From assembly GCA_023432475.1 (NCBI GenBank), contig JAEYUN010000021.1, positions 1-50,378 on the forward strand: a stretch of DNA of 50,378 bases, in the 5' to 3' direction. Positions 34,534 to 43,291 of this stretch are shown piece by piece. Both the position numbers and the translations under genes were made by a program. The notes beneath the pieces were generated by a model. That model was not told where the DNA came from, searched no databases, and saw nothing but the letters and a program-made list of their open reading frames with translations. Within the stretch, counting starts at the first letter, position 1, and every line of letters starts with the position of its first letter. Source of the DNA: Candidatus Parcubacteria bacterium. GTDB taxonomy: Bacteria; Patescibacteriota; Saccharimonadia; Saccharimonadales; Saccharimonadaceae.

Positions 34534-35118
34534 GTGTTAGACGATAAACAACAGAAACTCGATAAACTAAAGCAGGAAATAGAAGTTTCGGGGATCACGC
34601 CCGAACTCCAAAAAGGTGCTACTCAGTTAGTTTTTGGCTCCGGTAACCCAGCCGCCAACATTGTATTTATAGGTGAAGCGCCGGGTAAAAAGGAAGACGA
34701 AAAGGGCGAGCCGTTTGTTGGTGCGGCCGGCCGCTTTCTGAATGTGATGCTTGAAGCCGCCGGTTTAGACAGGAATGATGTCTACATAACTAACATCGTC
34801 AAATATCGTCCGCCCAACAACCGCGATCCATTGCCCGAAGAGAAAAGGGAATTCTGGCCATATTTGATACGCCAGATAGAAATAATCGAGCCCAAAGTCG
34901 TCATCACGCTAGGTCGTCACAGCGGTGCGGCTTTCGTACCAGACCTACATATTTCTTCTGACCATGGGCGACCGCGGAAGGTGAGGTATGACGGCCGTGA
35001 ATTTATGGTTATTCCACTGTACCATCCAGCGGCGGCACTCTATAACGGTTCCATGCGTCAAGTACTGGTAGACGATTTCCTAAAGGCCGCCGAGGTGGCC
35101 GGACACCAACTTGCGTAA
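34534..35118 (+). CDS. udg: Family 4-type uracil-DNA glycosylase without Fe-S ligands
   Basis: A 194-residue glycosylase removing uracil from DNA. Family motifs are present: GEAPGKKEDEKGEPFVGAAG (about 50-69), TNIVKYRPPNNRDP (about 89-102) and the C-terminal YHPAAAL (about 168). Family 4 enzymes normally bind a 4Fe-4S cluster through four Cys; this protein has no cysteine at all (for example KYRPP instead of KCRPP). The start is GTG at 34534, 7 nt after TATAAT (34521-34526), so it is probably a leaderless GTG start. Confidence 0.88.
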   Translation: MLDDKQQKLDKLKQEIEVSGITPELQKGATQLVFGSGNPAANIVFIGEAPGKKEDEKGEPFVGAAGRFLNVMLEAAGLDRNDVYITNIVKYRPPNNRDPLPEEKREFWPYLIRQIEIIEPKVVITLGRHSGAAFVPDLHISSDHGRPRKVRYDGREFMVIPLYHPAAALYNGSMRQVLVDDFLKAAEVAGHQLA

Positions 35119-35130
35119 ATCGCTGCGCTG

Positions 35131-35250
35131 TGCTATACTAGGTTCTAACTATAAAAGAGGGAATTACTGCCACATTCCACTCCCTCACCCCTGATTTTTA
35201 GCGACTAATATTTATTGATAAATAACAAACAGAAAGGAAATATTAGCTAT
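35131..35250 (+). promoter_or_regulatory. rnj promoter and leader
   Basis: TG-C-TATACT (35131-35139) starts a leader of about 100 nt. GAGGGA (35157-35162) can pair with TCCCTC (35181-35186); AATATTT (35207-35213) can pair with AAATATT (35235-35241), next to the AAAGGA Shine-Dalgarno. Sequestration of the ribosome site, and hence autoregulation, is possible. Confidence 0.45.
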
Positions 35251-37365
35251 ATGGGTCAAAGAAGACTCGCCGGTCCGCAACAGGACGATATGTCCAAGCG
35301 GTCGGCTTCACAACAAAAACACCGGTCCGATAACACGGTTCTGAACAACACCAACACTAGGCGTGGGGAGGTTTTTCGAGCGCAACGACGCACCAACGAA
35401 AACGTCAACCAGCGGGCTAGCCAGCACCACATTGATGTACCGGTTAATAAAAGTGTTTATAACGGCTATGAAGGCCGTCAGTTTAGTCTGACCGACCAAA
35501 AACGAGTACGCCCCAATCCTAACCGTCCAAGCCTCAGGGTTATACCGATAGGGGGACTGGGGGAAATGGGTATCGGCAAGAATATGATGGCTATAGAATA
35601 TGATAACGACATCATCGTGATTGACATGGGATTTTTGTTTCCCGGTCCTGACTATCCTGGCATCAACTATATTACGCCCGACATCACTTACCTCGAAGAG
35701 CGTAAAGACCGGATTCGGGCAGTGGTTTTCACGCATGGACACCTTGACCATATCGGTGCTTTTAGGCATCTCATATCAAAGATTCCGGCGCCGGTCTATG
35801 CTAGCCAGTTCACAGTAGGCATGCTAAAGAAAAATATGGAAGAGTCGGATGGTGGTTACGAGCCGGAATATATCGTACTCGACCCCGAGTCTTATCAGCA
35901 GACGCAGATAGGGGATAGTTTTTCTATTGAATTGGTTCGCGTCAACCATTCCATACCTGATGCGACTGCCGTTATTGTTCGCACGCCGGTCGGCGTACTA
36001 GTGGACACCGGTGACTGGCGGTTTGAAGAAAACCCGGTTGACGGTAAGAAATTCGATCTTGAGCGCCTGACTGAAGTAGCTAGCAAAGAAGGTATTTTGC
36101 TGCTCATGAACGAGTCGACCAACTGTGAAAGTGATGGTTCGCACACTCATGGTGAATTTGATATTCAACAAAGCCTAGAAGGTATCATGCAGAAATACCA
36201 AGGCCGGATCATCTTCAGTACATTTTCTAGCCAAATACATCGTATTCAACTAGTACTGGAGGCAGCTTATAAAAATGGCCGCAAAGTTGCTTTTGCCGGT
36301 TACAGTATGATTCAAAACCTGGAAGTTGCCTTGCGGACCGGAGTTATTAAGGTGCCAAAAGACACCATCGTTAAGATGGAGGATATCGTTAAGCTGCCCG
36401 ATGGCAAAGTCACCATAGTCTGTACTGGCTCCCAGGGTGAGTTTAACGCTGTTTTAAATCGCATGGCCAGCGGCGCTCACAAACACATCAAGATCAAAAA
36501 TTCCGACGTCATCGTATTTAGTTCCAACCCGATTCCGGGCAATGAGAAATACGTTGTCCGCACGGTGGACGGTTTGATGCGCGAGGGTTCGATGGTCATG
36601 CAAAACGGTAAGACTCATTTGACGGGCGTCGGCCCACTCCACCTGTCTGGTCACGGTTATCGTGACGACCACATAAAACTGATCACAGCGCTCAATCCAA
36701 CGTATTATTTGCCGATTCACGGTGAGTTCCACATGTTGGCGCACAACGCTGAACTGGCTGTTAAAGAGTGCGGCATTCGTCCTAATAACGCCTTTGTCTG
36801 TGACGCTGGAGATGTCTTGGAGTTTTACCACGACGGCAGCGCCAAAAAGACTGGCCGAATTCCGGTGGGCGGCGTCATGTATGACGATAGCGGGGCAGTC
36901 GTGTCCGAGGTCGTCTTAAAAGATCGTATCCATATGAGCCAAGAGGGTATCTTCGTGATTATGTTGACAGTAGCCAAAGGCAGCGGCCGGCTATTGACCA
37001 GTCCCGACATCATCTCGCGCGGCTTTATTTACCTGAGAGATTCCGAAGAGCTGATGAATCTAATTCGTCAATATGTCAAACAAAAAGTCGCGCGCAGCTT
37101 TGCCGCTCGCAAGATTGATCTCGACCAGATAAAAAAGGAAATCCGCGAAGAGGTCACTCATATCTTGTATGATCAAACTCGGCGCATGCCGATAGTCATA
37201 CCGGTCATAAACGAGATTGCCATTCAGGTAAAACAAAAGCCGGTCGATCAAGTAGTTAGACCGCCGCGGGTGCCAGCACCAAAGAAATTTCCAGAGAAAG
37301 TCTATCCCGATAGTGAAGCGATCGAACCGCACCGTTTTGTGCGCAACGACTCGCGCGGCTATTAA
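35251..37365 (+). CDS. rnj: Ribonuclease J
   Basis: Metallo-beta-lactamase/beta-CASP ribonuclease with endo- and 5'-3' exonuclease activity in RNA decay and rRNA maturation. The 704-residue protein has a basic, Gln/Asn/Arg-rich N-terminal extension of about 90 residues that is absent from most RNase J, then VIPIGGLGEMGIGKNMMAIE, the metal motif HGHLDH (about 162-167), a later His in VNHSIPDA, and the beta-CASP and C-terminal domains. The ATG at 35251 is chosen over a TTG at 35215. A strong terminator follows. The extension probably binds RNA or partners. Confidence 0.93.
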   Translation: MGQRRLAGPQQDDMSKRSASQQKHRSDNTVLNNTNTRRGEVFRAQRRTNENVNQRASQHHIDVPVNKSVYNGYEGRQFSLTDQKRVRPNPNRPSLRVIPIGGLGEMGIGKNMMAIEYDNDIIVIDMGFLFPGPDYPGINYITPDITYLEERKDRIRAVVFTHGHLDHIGAFRHLISKIPAPVYASQFTVGMLKKNMEESDGGYEPEYIVLDPESYQQTQIGDSFSIELVRVNHSIPDATAVIVRTPVGVLVDTGDWRFEENPVDGKKFDLERLTEVASKEGILLLMNESTNCESDGSHTHGEFDIQQSLEGIMQKYQGRIIFSTFSSQIHRIQLVLEAAYKNGRKVAFAGYSMIQNLEVALRTGVIKVPKDTIVKMEDIVKLPDGKVTIVCTGSQGEFNAVLNRMASGAHKHIKIKNSDVIVFSSNPIPGNEKYVVRTVDGLMREGSMVMQNGKTHLTGVGPLHLSGHGYRDDHIKLITALNPTYYLPIHGEFHMLAHNAELAVKECGIRPNNAFVCDAGDVLEFYHDGSAKKTGRIPVGGVMYDDSGAVVSEVVLKDRIHMSQEGIFVIMLTVAKGSGRLLTSPDIISRGFIYLRDSEELMNLIRQYVKQKVARSFAARKIDLDQIKKEIREEVTHILYDQTRRMPIVIPVINEIAIQVKQKPVDQVVRPPRVPAPKKFPEKVYPDSEAIEPHRFVRNDSRGY

Positions 37366-37386
37366 ATTCCGACAAGCTGGAAGACG

Positions 37387-37418
37387 AAGCCCGCAAGTTT
37401 CCTTGCGGGCTTTGTTGT
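37387..37418 (+). terminator. rnj intrinsic terminator
   Basis: AAGCCCGCAAG TTTC CTTGCGGGCTT, 11-bp stem with a 4-nt loop, followed by a T-rich tail (TGTTGT). Confidence 0.85.
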
Positions 37419-37427
37419 GCTGGATTC

Positions 37428-37503
37428 TTGCAAAATGTTGCAAATTGTGCTACAATAAAGCACTAGGAATGGCCTCGACAGGGTAGAAACAGGGGTCTAT
37501 AAT
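37428..37503 (+). promoter_or_regulatory. Tandem ftsK promoters
   Basis: P1: TTGCAA (37428-37433), 17 bp, TACAAT (37451-37456, TG-extended). P2: TCGACA (37475-37480), 17 bp, TATAAT (37498-37503). P2 ends 11 nt before the ATG and would give a very short leader, P1 about 50 nt. Confidence 0.65.
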
Positions 37504-37514
37504 AGAAAACGATT

Positions 37515-39719
37515 ATGGCAAAGCGAAAACACCGAAAAGTCTCTAAAAAAACCGTCAAACCCCAGCATACATTACCGGATGGGTTCTGGCCTCAAGTCGG
37601 CGCAGTCGTCCTGGTTATATTAGCTTTCTTGCTCATACTTGGTTTATTTAGTGCGGGCGGCGTTTTCCCGGTAGCCACCAAAGACGCTGTCCAATTCTTA
37701 CTTGGTTGGGGGGTTTACGTACTGCCTTTGGTATTTGTTTTTCGAGCAGTACAGATATTCAAGGCGGAAGCCAACCATGTTCCGGCGGTCGTGACAGTTG
37801 TGACGGTTCTGTTCATGATATTTTTGGCTGGCTTTTTGCAGCTTATGAGCGCTCAACCCACCGACATGGCCTATGCCCAGTCGGGTCGTGGAGGGGGTAT
37901 TATCGGCTGGTTGGTGGCTGAGGGTACTATGACTCTGGTTAATGCTCAAGTTGGTGCTCTCGTTATGGTCTTTGGCGTGCTTATCACTAGCTTATTTGTG
38001 CTTAGCGTCTCACCTAAGGCGATTATCGACTGGTTAGCAGCTGCCTTTCGCCGGGAGAAACCGGACAGTCTAGACAACAATGCAGCAGTAGCGGAGCGGG
38101 CCAAGGCGCTTGACGGCTCGAAAGAGTTCAAACTTAACGAAGGCGTTCCGACAGTTCACCATAGCGACGGCGACCTTAGTAGCGGTCGTTTGAGTACGAT
38201 GCGTAATAGTATAAAATCTGACCGCTCGGCCGAAGAACAGGCCGCTTTGACAAGTTCAAACGACCCCGACTGGGTAGCGCCAAGCCTAGAGCTGCTGGAA
38301 AAGAAACAAAGTCCGGCCGATGCCGGTGATGTCAAACATAATGCTCAAATTATTAAAGATACACTGCATGAATTTAATATCGAAGTTGAAATGGAAGGCG
38401 CTAACATCGGCCCCAAAGTTACCCAGTACACCATGCGCCCCCCAAGCGGCGTCAAGTTATCGCGTATTTCAGCGCTGGAAACCAATATTGCTCTGAACTT
38501 GGCAGCTCAAAGCTTGCGTATCGAAGCGCCAATTCCAGGCCAGCGAGCGGTCGGCATTGAAGTACCTAACCGCAAAGCGGCCGATGTCCGTCTTTACGGC
38601 ATACTAAATTCCAAGCAGTGGCAAGATGCGACCGAGCCGCTCAGTTATGCTATTGGCCGTGATATCGCCGGCGATGCCGTTGTCGGCGAGCTCAATAAGA
38701 TGCCACACCTGCTTATAGCTGGCCAAACCGGCTCTGGTAAATCGGTTATGATCAATACGCTGCTGAGCAGCTTGCTATACCGGAATGGCCCGTCTGATTT
38801 ACGGATGATTTTAGTTGATCCTAAACAAGTCGAGATGGCGCCTTACCAAGATATTCCACACTTGCTGGCACCTATCATTACGGAACCAGAAAAGTGCATC
38901 AGCGCTCTTAAATGGGCCGTTAACGAGATGGAACGACGTTACGACCTGTTGGCTGAAGAGAAAGTTCGTGATATCAAGGGTTATAACGCCAAGAAGAGCG
39001 AAGAGCCAATGCCATACATATTGATTGTCATTGACGAGCTGGCTGACCTTATGATGATCGCCGCCCGTGATGTCGAAGCCTTGATTGTCCGCCTAGCTCA
39101 AAAAGCCAGGGCTGTCGGCATACATCTAGTACTTGCCACCCAGCGGCCAAGCGTGGATGTCATTACTGGCCTTATTAAGGCCAATATACCGGCACGTATA
39201 GCTTTTACGGTTGCTAGCCAGGTTGATTCACGTACTATCCTCGACCAGATTGGAGCAGAGAAGCTGCTCGGTCAAGGTGACATGCTGCTCCTAACACCGC
39301 AGATGAGTAAGCCAAAGCGCATCCAGGGGGCTTGGGTGACAGACGAGGAAGTTATCAAGGTGACCGACTACCTCCGCATGCAGCGCCCGCCCCAATACGA
39401 CGACGAGATTATTTCCCAGCCGGTCCAGCTTAATGGACGGGGTAGCATTGTCATGGACTTCGACGGCGGTAGCGAAGATAGCATGTATAAAGATGCGGTT
39501 CGGGTGGTTATTGAGGGCGGCAAAGCTTCGACGTCATATCTACAGCGCCGCCTGCGCATTGGCTATAGTCGGGCGGCTCGTCTAATGGAGGAGATGGAAG
39601 AACAGGGAGTAATTGGTCCGGCCGACGGCTCACGGCCACGCGAAGTGCTGGTCAGCAGCCTAGATGATATTGGCGGCAGCAACACCGATGATACTGACGA
39701 GTACGGCATACAAAACTAG
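37515..39719 (+). CDS. ftsK: FtsK/SpoIIIE-type DNA translocase
   Basis: Pumps chromosome termini through the division septum. The 734-residue protein has four N-terminal TM helices (within about 22-165), a short linker, and the RecA-like motor with Walker A AGQTGSGKSVMINTLLSSLL (about 404-423) and Walker B YILIVIDELADLMM (about 496-509), then a C-terminal gamma winged helix (about 655-720, with STSYLQRRLRIGYSRAARLM) that reads orienting DNA sequences. All expected parts are present. It has two tandem promoters upstream. Confidence 0.95.
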   Translation: MAKRKHRKVSKKTVKPQHTLPDGFWPQVGAVVLVILAFLLILGLFSAGGVFPVATKDAVQFLLGWGVYVLPLVFVFRAVQIFKAEANHVPAVVTVVTVLFMIFLAGFLQLMSAQPTDMAYAQSGRGGGIIGWLVAEGTMTLVNAQVGALVMVFGVLITSLFVLSVSPKAIIDWLAAAFRREKPDSLDNNAAVAERAKALDGSKEFKLNEGVPTVHHSDGDLSSGRLSTMRNSIKSDRSAEEQAALTSSNDPDWVAPSLELLEKKQSPADAGDVKHNAQIIKDTLHEFNIEVEMEGANIGPKVTQYTMRPPSGVKLSRISALETNIALNLAAQSLRIEAPIPGQRAVGIEVPNRKAADVRLYGILNSKQWQDATEPLSYAIGRDIAGDAVVGELNKMPHLLIAGQTGSGKSVMINTLLSSLLYRNGPSDLRMILVDPKQVEMAPYQDIPHLLAPIITEPEKCISALKWAVNEMERRYDLLAEEKVRDIKGYNAKKSEEPMPYILIVIDELADLMMIAARDVEALIVRLAQKARAVGIHLVLATQRPSVDVITGLIKANIPARIAFTVASQVDSRTILDQIGAEKLLGQGDMLLLTPQMSKPKRIQGAWVTDEEVIKVTDYLRMQRPPQYDDEIISQPVQLNGRGSIVMDFDGGSEDSMYKDAVRVVIEGGKASTSYLQRRLRIGYSRAARLMEEMEEQGVIGPADGSRPREVLVSSLDDIGGSNTDDTDEYGIQN

Positions 39720-39722
39720 ACC

Positions 39723-39790
39723 TTGTCAAAAGACCATACCTCTGTTATAATCGCATCCACACAAATAACAACCTGCGGCTGGTGAGCCGC
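39723..39790 (+). promoter_or_regulatory. rpsF operon promoter and leader hairpin
   Basis: TTGTCA (39723-39728), 17 bp, TG-extended TATAAT (39746-39751). In the leader GCGGCT GGTG AGCCGC (39775-39790) forms a hairpin containing CCG. In other bacteria the S6:S18 pair represses this operon through a CCG-containing leader structure; this hairpin is a candidate, not a proven match. Confidence 0.6.
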
Positions 39791-39823
39791 TCCTAAACAA
39801 AGGATCCATAGGAGGAAGCACTT

Positions 39824-40165
39824 ATGCGAGAATACGAACTAACAGTTCTTATTCATCCCGATCTTGAAGCCGACCTAGAGCCGGCACTCAAGAAAGTTCG
39901 CGATATAGTTTCGGCGAACAAGGGTAGTATCAAAAAAGAAGATAACTGGGGCAAGAAGCGCCTGATGTACAAAATCGGCGGTGAAGAGTTTGCGGTCTAC
40001 GTTTACTTCGAAATCGAATTGCCGGCGGAGGCTAACGCCAAAGTCCAGAGCACGCTAAATATCACCGATGAAGTGCTGCGTTATCTTCTGGTTAGTGTCG
40101 ACGAGAAAGTCCGCGCTTTGAAGGCAGAAGAGGCGGCATCTAAGGAAGAGAAAGAAGAGGAGTAG
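39824..40165 (+). CDS. rpsF: Ribosomal protein bS6
   Basis: A 113-residue 30S protein that pairs with bS18, with the family opening MREYELTVLIHPDLE and the NWGKKRLMYKIGGEEFAVYV stretch (about 42-61). The last 15 residues are a Glu/Lys-rich acidic tail. A very strong AGGAGG Shine-Dalgarno precedes the ATG. First gene of rpsF-ssb-rpsR, an order conserved across many bacteria. Confidence 0.96.
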   Translation: MREYELTVLIHPDLEADLEPALKKVRDIVSANKGSIKKEDNWGKKRLMYKIGGEEFAVYVYFEIELPAEANAKVQSTLNITDEVLRYLLVSVDEKVRALKAEEAASKEEKEEE

Positions 40166-40170
40166 GGTAT

Positions 40171-40635
40171 ATGGCAAAGGGGTTCAATAAAGTCGTTTTG
40201 ATGGGTAATTTAACACGTGATCCGGAAACCCGAACCACGCCAAACGGTCAAAGTGTCACGAACTTTAGCCTGGCGGTCAACCGGACCTGGCGCGACGCTA
40301 ACGGCCAAAACCAAGAAGCCGTCAGTTACATCGACTGTGTTGCTTGGGGTAAAGCTGGTGAGATCATAGCTCAATACATGCAAAAAGGCCGAGCTCTTTT
40401 GGTCAGCGGTCGCCTTGATCAGCGTAGCTGGGATGACAAAGAAACCGGTGCTAAACGCTCAAAAGTCGAAGTAATTGTTGAAGACTTCAACTTTGTTGAC
40501 GGCGGCGGTGCAGCTGGTGACGGTGGCTCTGCCTCGTCTAGCCGCAGCGCTAGTACCAGCGCAAACAAGTCAAACGAACCTGACGTCGACGATATAGACG
40601 ACAAGCCGATTGATTTGTCCGAAATCCCATTCTAG
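40171..40635 (+). CDS. ssb: Single-stranded DNA-binding protein
   Basis: A 154-residue SSB: OB fold (about 1-110) with [20 protein letters not shown] (about 4-23) and FSLAVNRTW, a Gly/Ser-rich linker and the acidic tail ending DLSEIPF, the partner-docking tip (usually DDDIPF). It binds ssDNA during replication and repair as a tetramer. It starts 5 nt after rpsF. Confidence 0.97.
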   Translation: MAKGFNKVVLMGNLTRDPETRTTPNGQSVTNFSLAVNRTWRDANGQNQEAVSYIDCVAWGKAGEIIAQYMQKGRALLVSGRLDQRSWDDKETGAKRSKVEVIVEDFNFVDGGGAAGDGGSASSSRSASTSANKSNEPDVDDIDDKPIDLSEIPF

Positions 40636-40660
40636 TTATAAAAACAATTTTTAATATTCC

Positions 40661-40691
40661 TGAGGTTAAAACTAACCATAGTTTTGTCTCA
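40661..40691 (+). promoter_or_regulatory. Hairpin in the ssb-rpsR gap
   Basis: TGAG-gtt-AAAACTA acca TAGTTTT-gt-CTCA folds into a two-part stem; GGTT/AACC offers an alternative. There is no G+C-rich terminator stem. It may tune rpsR translation or processing. Confidence 0.4.
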
Positions 40692-40718
40692 ATACCATCA
40701 GTAAAAGAGGAGTTTTCA

Positions 40719-40919
40719 ATGGTTCGTAGATTTAAAAAAGATTTGCCACAGTATTTTGACTACAAAGACGTCAAAACCCTGCAGCGTTTTGTAGACCCAT
40801 ATGGGCGGATTGAGCCGGCAAGTAAAACCGGTCTGAACGCCAAACAGCAACGCTCACTTTCGGTCGCCGTTAAGCGAGCTCGTCACTTGGCGATGCTGCC
40901 CTTTGTCAGCGCAGGATAA
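40719..40919 (+). CDS. rpsR: Ribosomal protein bS18
   Basis: A 66-residue 30S protein with [20 protein letters not shown] (about 14-33) and the typical [18 protein letters not shown] end (about 46-63). GAGGAG precedes the ATG. Third gene of the rpsF operon; efp starts 8 nt later. Confidence 0.96.
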   Translation: MVRRFKKDLPQYFDYKDVKTLQRFVDPYGRIEPASKTGLNAKQQRSLSVAVKRARHLAMLPFVSAG

Positions 40920-40927
40920 GCCAGCAT

Positions 40928-41488
40928 ATGTATAGCCCGACAGATCTCAAAAAAAATACCATCATCCAGATAGACGGTCAGCCGTACCGGGTAATTGACT
41001 ATAACCAAAAAGTTATGGGACGAGGCGGCAGCATTGTTAACGTCAAGGTTAAAAACTTGGTGACGGGTGCGGTTATACCTAAAACTTACAAAGGTCAGGA
41101 AAAAATCGAACGGGCCGAGGTTAGCGGTCGAATCGTCCAATATCTTTATAGCGATGGCGGCTCGGCTCACTTTATGGACCCAACCAGTTTTGAGCAGTTT
41201 CAGCTGGGTCTTGAAGACATTGGTGACGCCCTCGATTATTTACGCGAAGGCGATGAAGTCAGTCTGCAGTTTTTTGAAGAACGCGTTATCAATGTTGAGT
41301 TGCCGACCAGCGTGCTTTTGACCGTGACCTACACTGAAAATGCCGTTAAAGGTGATACGACCAGTTCAATCCAAAAAGACGCTACACTTGAGACCGGCAA
41401 GGTTGTTAAAGTGCCGGCTTTTATCAAGACCGGTGACAAGGTCAAAATCGACACTCGCGACGGCGCTTATCTTGAGCGCGCCAAATAA
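40928..41488 (+). CDS. efp: Elongation factor P
   Basis: A 186-residue translation factor that relieves ribosome stalling at polyproline: KOW-like domain I, then OB domains II and III. The loop I tip reads VMGRGGSIVNVKV (about 33-45), with Arg in the position usually held by the modified Lys in PGKGG-type loops, so a lysine modification like that of Escherichia coli is not possible. No modification gene is seen in the window. The proline-rich surface and DHH-like proteins here are natural clients. Confidence 0.94.
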   Translation: MYSPTDLKKNTIIQIDGQPYRVIDYNQKVMGRGGSIVNVKVKNLVTGAVIPKTYKGQEKIERAEVSGRIVQYLYSDGGSAHFMDPTSFEQFQLGLEDIGDALDYLREGDEVSLQFFEERVINVELPTSVLLTVTYTENAVKGDTTSSIQKDATLETGKVVKVPAFIKTGDKVKIDTRDGAYLERAK

Positions 41489-41509
41489 TATTCGGTTATA
41501 ATATAGCCT

Positions 41510-43243
41510 ATGAGAAAAGTACCGGGTAGGGAGGTATGGGCCAGCCTGCGCCAAATGGTTGGCCGGCTTTGGTTGCATAAAACGGTTCGCTGGAGCGTTG
41601 GCGCGCTACTTATAATACTCATTGCCACCGTTGGCCTCCAACTGGTCTATCCGAGTGACCGTACCTTGCCGCGGGCTCGTATCAATGGCGAAGCAGTAGG
41701 TTACCAGACCTATCATGAGCTGACGCCGCTACTGGAAACTGGTTTTACTGACACTAAAGTAACCCTGCAAGCCGCCAGTCTGTCATCGACAGCCCGTCTC
41801 GGGGATTTCGGCGCCAAATTAAAGACCGAGGAAACTACTCGGCAGCTGATGGACTATCCGCTGTGGCAGCGGCTACTGCCATTTTCACTTGTTTTAAAGA
41901 GCCCCGAGATTCGCAAGCTGGCGCTTGAACTAAATGACGGTAGGTTGCGTGAGGCGGCCGACAAACTAGTCTCCCAACTAAAGAGCGAGCCGAAAAACGG
42001 AGCTGTCGTGGTCAGCGACAGCGGTGAGATTGAAGTAACCGCTGCCCAAGACGGTGTATTAACTAGCAGTGACGATATTGTACTTGCCATAAAGCAAACA
42101 CCGCTCCGGTTGGGCGATAATATTTTGGTCTTACACCCGAAAATAACTCCGCCGAGCGTGACAAATAACATGATAGACGGTGTCAAAGACAAACTCGGTA
42201 AGCTACTCAAAATCGAGCTGGCGATTCAAAATAGTCTCGACAAAGCCAAGACTTACCGGCCCGACAAAAAAGTCTTGGCTTCATGGATTGCTATAGGTGA
42301 CAACCTAGAGTTATCCATCGACCAGACGGCGCTGGCGGGCTATGCCAGCGATGTTGCTAAAGAGCAGCTGATAGCGGCCGGTATGACGACTATATCGATG
42401 CGTGATGGTGTCGAACAGGGTAGAACCAGTGGCCAGCCCGGTCGTGGTGTCGACGTTGATGCTCTGGCCGACGGTGTCGCAAAAGCACTTTTTAGCAGTG
42501 GTCCAACTCAGCTTACGATGAACTTTAAAACTGTCGCACCAACGATTGTCTACAGCTATAGCTACAGTTCCTCGCCAGCGGCTCTGCAAGCCTATGTCAA
42601 TGACGTTTCGCGTAACCAAAATATTGAGATTGCTGTCAAGCAACTCAGCGGCGCCGGCTGGTCAGCTTCGTCAAACGGTAGTAAAAGTGTTGTGGCCGCC
42701 AGTACCTACAAACTTTTTATATCACTACTCTTATTCGATAAGGTTAAAGCGGGCCAGATTAACTGGGGTGATTCTATCCAAGGCACCGACGTAGCGACTT
42801 GTTTGCGTAACACTATCGTCGTTTCGGCCAACAACTGTGCCGAGCAGTGGATAGCTGAGTGGGGCCGCAGCAATATTAACACCGCTCTTTACGCCAAAGG
42901 CTTTTCCAAGTCTACCTCGTTTACAATGCCTGACGCCACCCATACATCGGCCAATGACTTGCAAAAGCTACTGATAGGACTGCATGAGCGCAGCCTGTTT
43001 GCCAGCGACGATGCTGAGCGACTGCTTGGGCACATGAAGCAACAGGTCTATCGCCAGGGCATACCGGCGGGTTCCAAAGGGCTGGTGGCTGACAAAGTAG
43101 GTTTCCTCTGGGACTATTTGAACGACGCCGCTATCGTTTACCACCCCCGTGGTACTTACGTTCTGGTTATCATGACACAGGGGCAGTCTTGGGGCAAAAT
43201 TGCCGAGATAACCCGTCAAATCGAGAATATTATGTACCCATAG
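41510..43243 (+). CDS. Membrane-anchored beta-lactamase-fold serine hydrolase
   Basis: A 577-residue protein: N-terminal TM helix (about 28-46), a 330-residue extracytoplasmic region possibly containing a peptidoglycan-binding-type domain (about 130-250), then a class A beta-lactamase/DD-peptidase fold with S398-T-Y-K401 (SxxK), S439-A-N441 (SxN) and K529-V-G (the third motif, with Val in place of Ser/Thr). All three motifs are in the proper order. The role is probably peptidoglycan or peptide processing rather than antibiotic resistance. TATAAT (41497-41502) ends 7 nt before the ATG. Confidence 0.8.
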   Translation: MRKVPGREVWASLRQMVGRLWLHKTVRWSVGALLIILIATVGLQLVYPSDRTLPRARINGEAVGYQTYHELTPLLETGFTDTKVTLQAASLSSTARLGDFGAKLKTEETTRQLMDYPLWQRLLPFSLVLKSPEIRKLALELNDGRLREAADKLVSQLKSEPKNGAVVVSDSGEIEVTAAQDGVLTSSDDIVLAIKQTPLRLGDNILVLHPKITPPSVTNNMIDGVKDKLGKLLKIELAIQNSLDKAKTYRPDKKVLASWIAIGDNLELSIDQTALAGYASDVAKEQLIAAGMTTISMRDGVEQGRTSGQPGRGVDVDALADGVAKALFSSGPTQLTMNFKTVAPTIVYSYSYSSSPAALQAYVNDVSRNQNIEIAVKQLSGAGWSASSNGSKSVVAASTYKLFISLLLFDKVKAGQINWGDSIQGTDVATCLRNTIVVSANNCAEQWIAEWGRSNINTALYAKGFSKSTSFTMPDATHTSANDLQKLLIGLHERSLFASDDAERLLGHMKQQVYRQGIPAGSKGLVADKVGFLWDYLNDAAIVYHPRGTYVLVIMTQGQSWGKIAEITRQIENIMYP

Positions 43244-43256
43244 CGGGCATACAGTG

Positions 43257-43285
43257 TTGCATTTATAGAGTAAATATGTTACAAT
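43257..43285 (+). promoter_or_regulatory. Promoter of the G+C-rich surface gene
   Basis: TTGCAT (43257-43262), 17 bp, TG-extended TACAAT (43280-43285). It is A+T-rich like the rest of the genome although the gene it drives is not. Predicted start near 43292. Confidence 0.7.
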
Positions 43286-43291
43286 TTACGC

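Noticed and set aside
37461..37510. GGCCTCGACAGGG before ftsK, also tmRNA-like
   Set aside because: It contains the -35 of the ftsK P2 promoter and no 3' tmRNA half is present.
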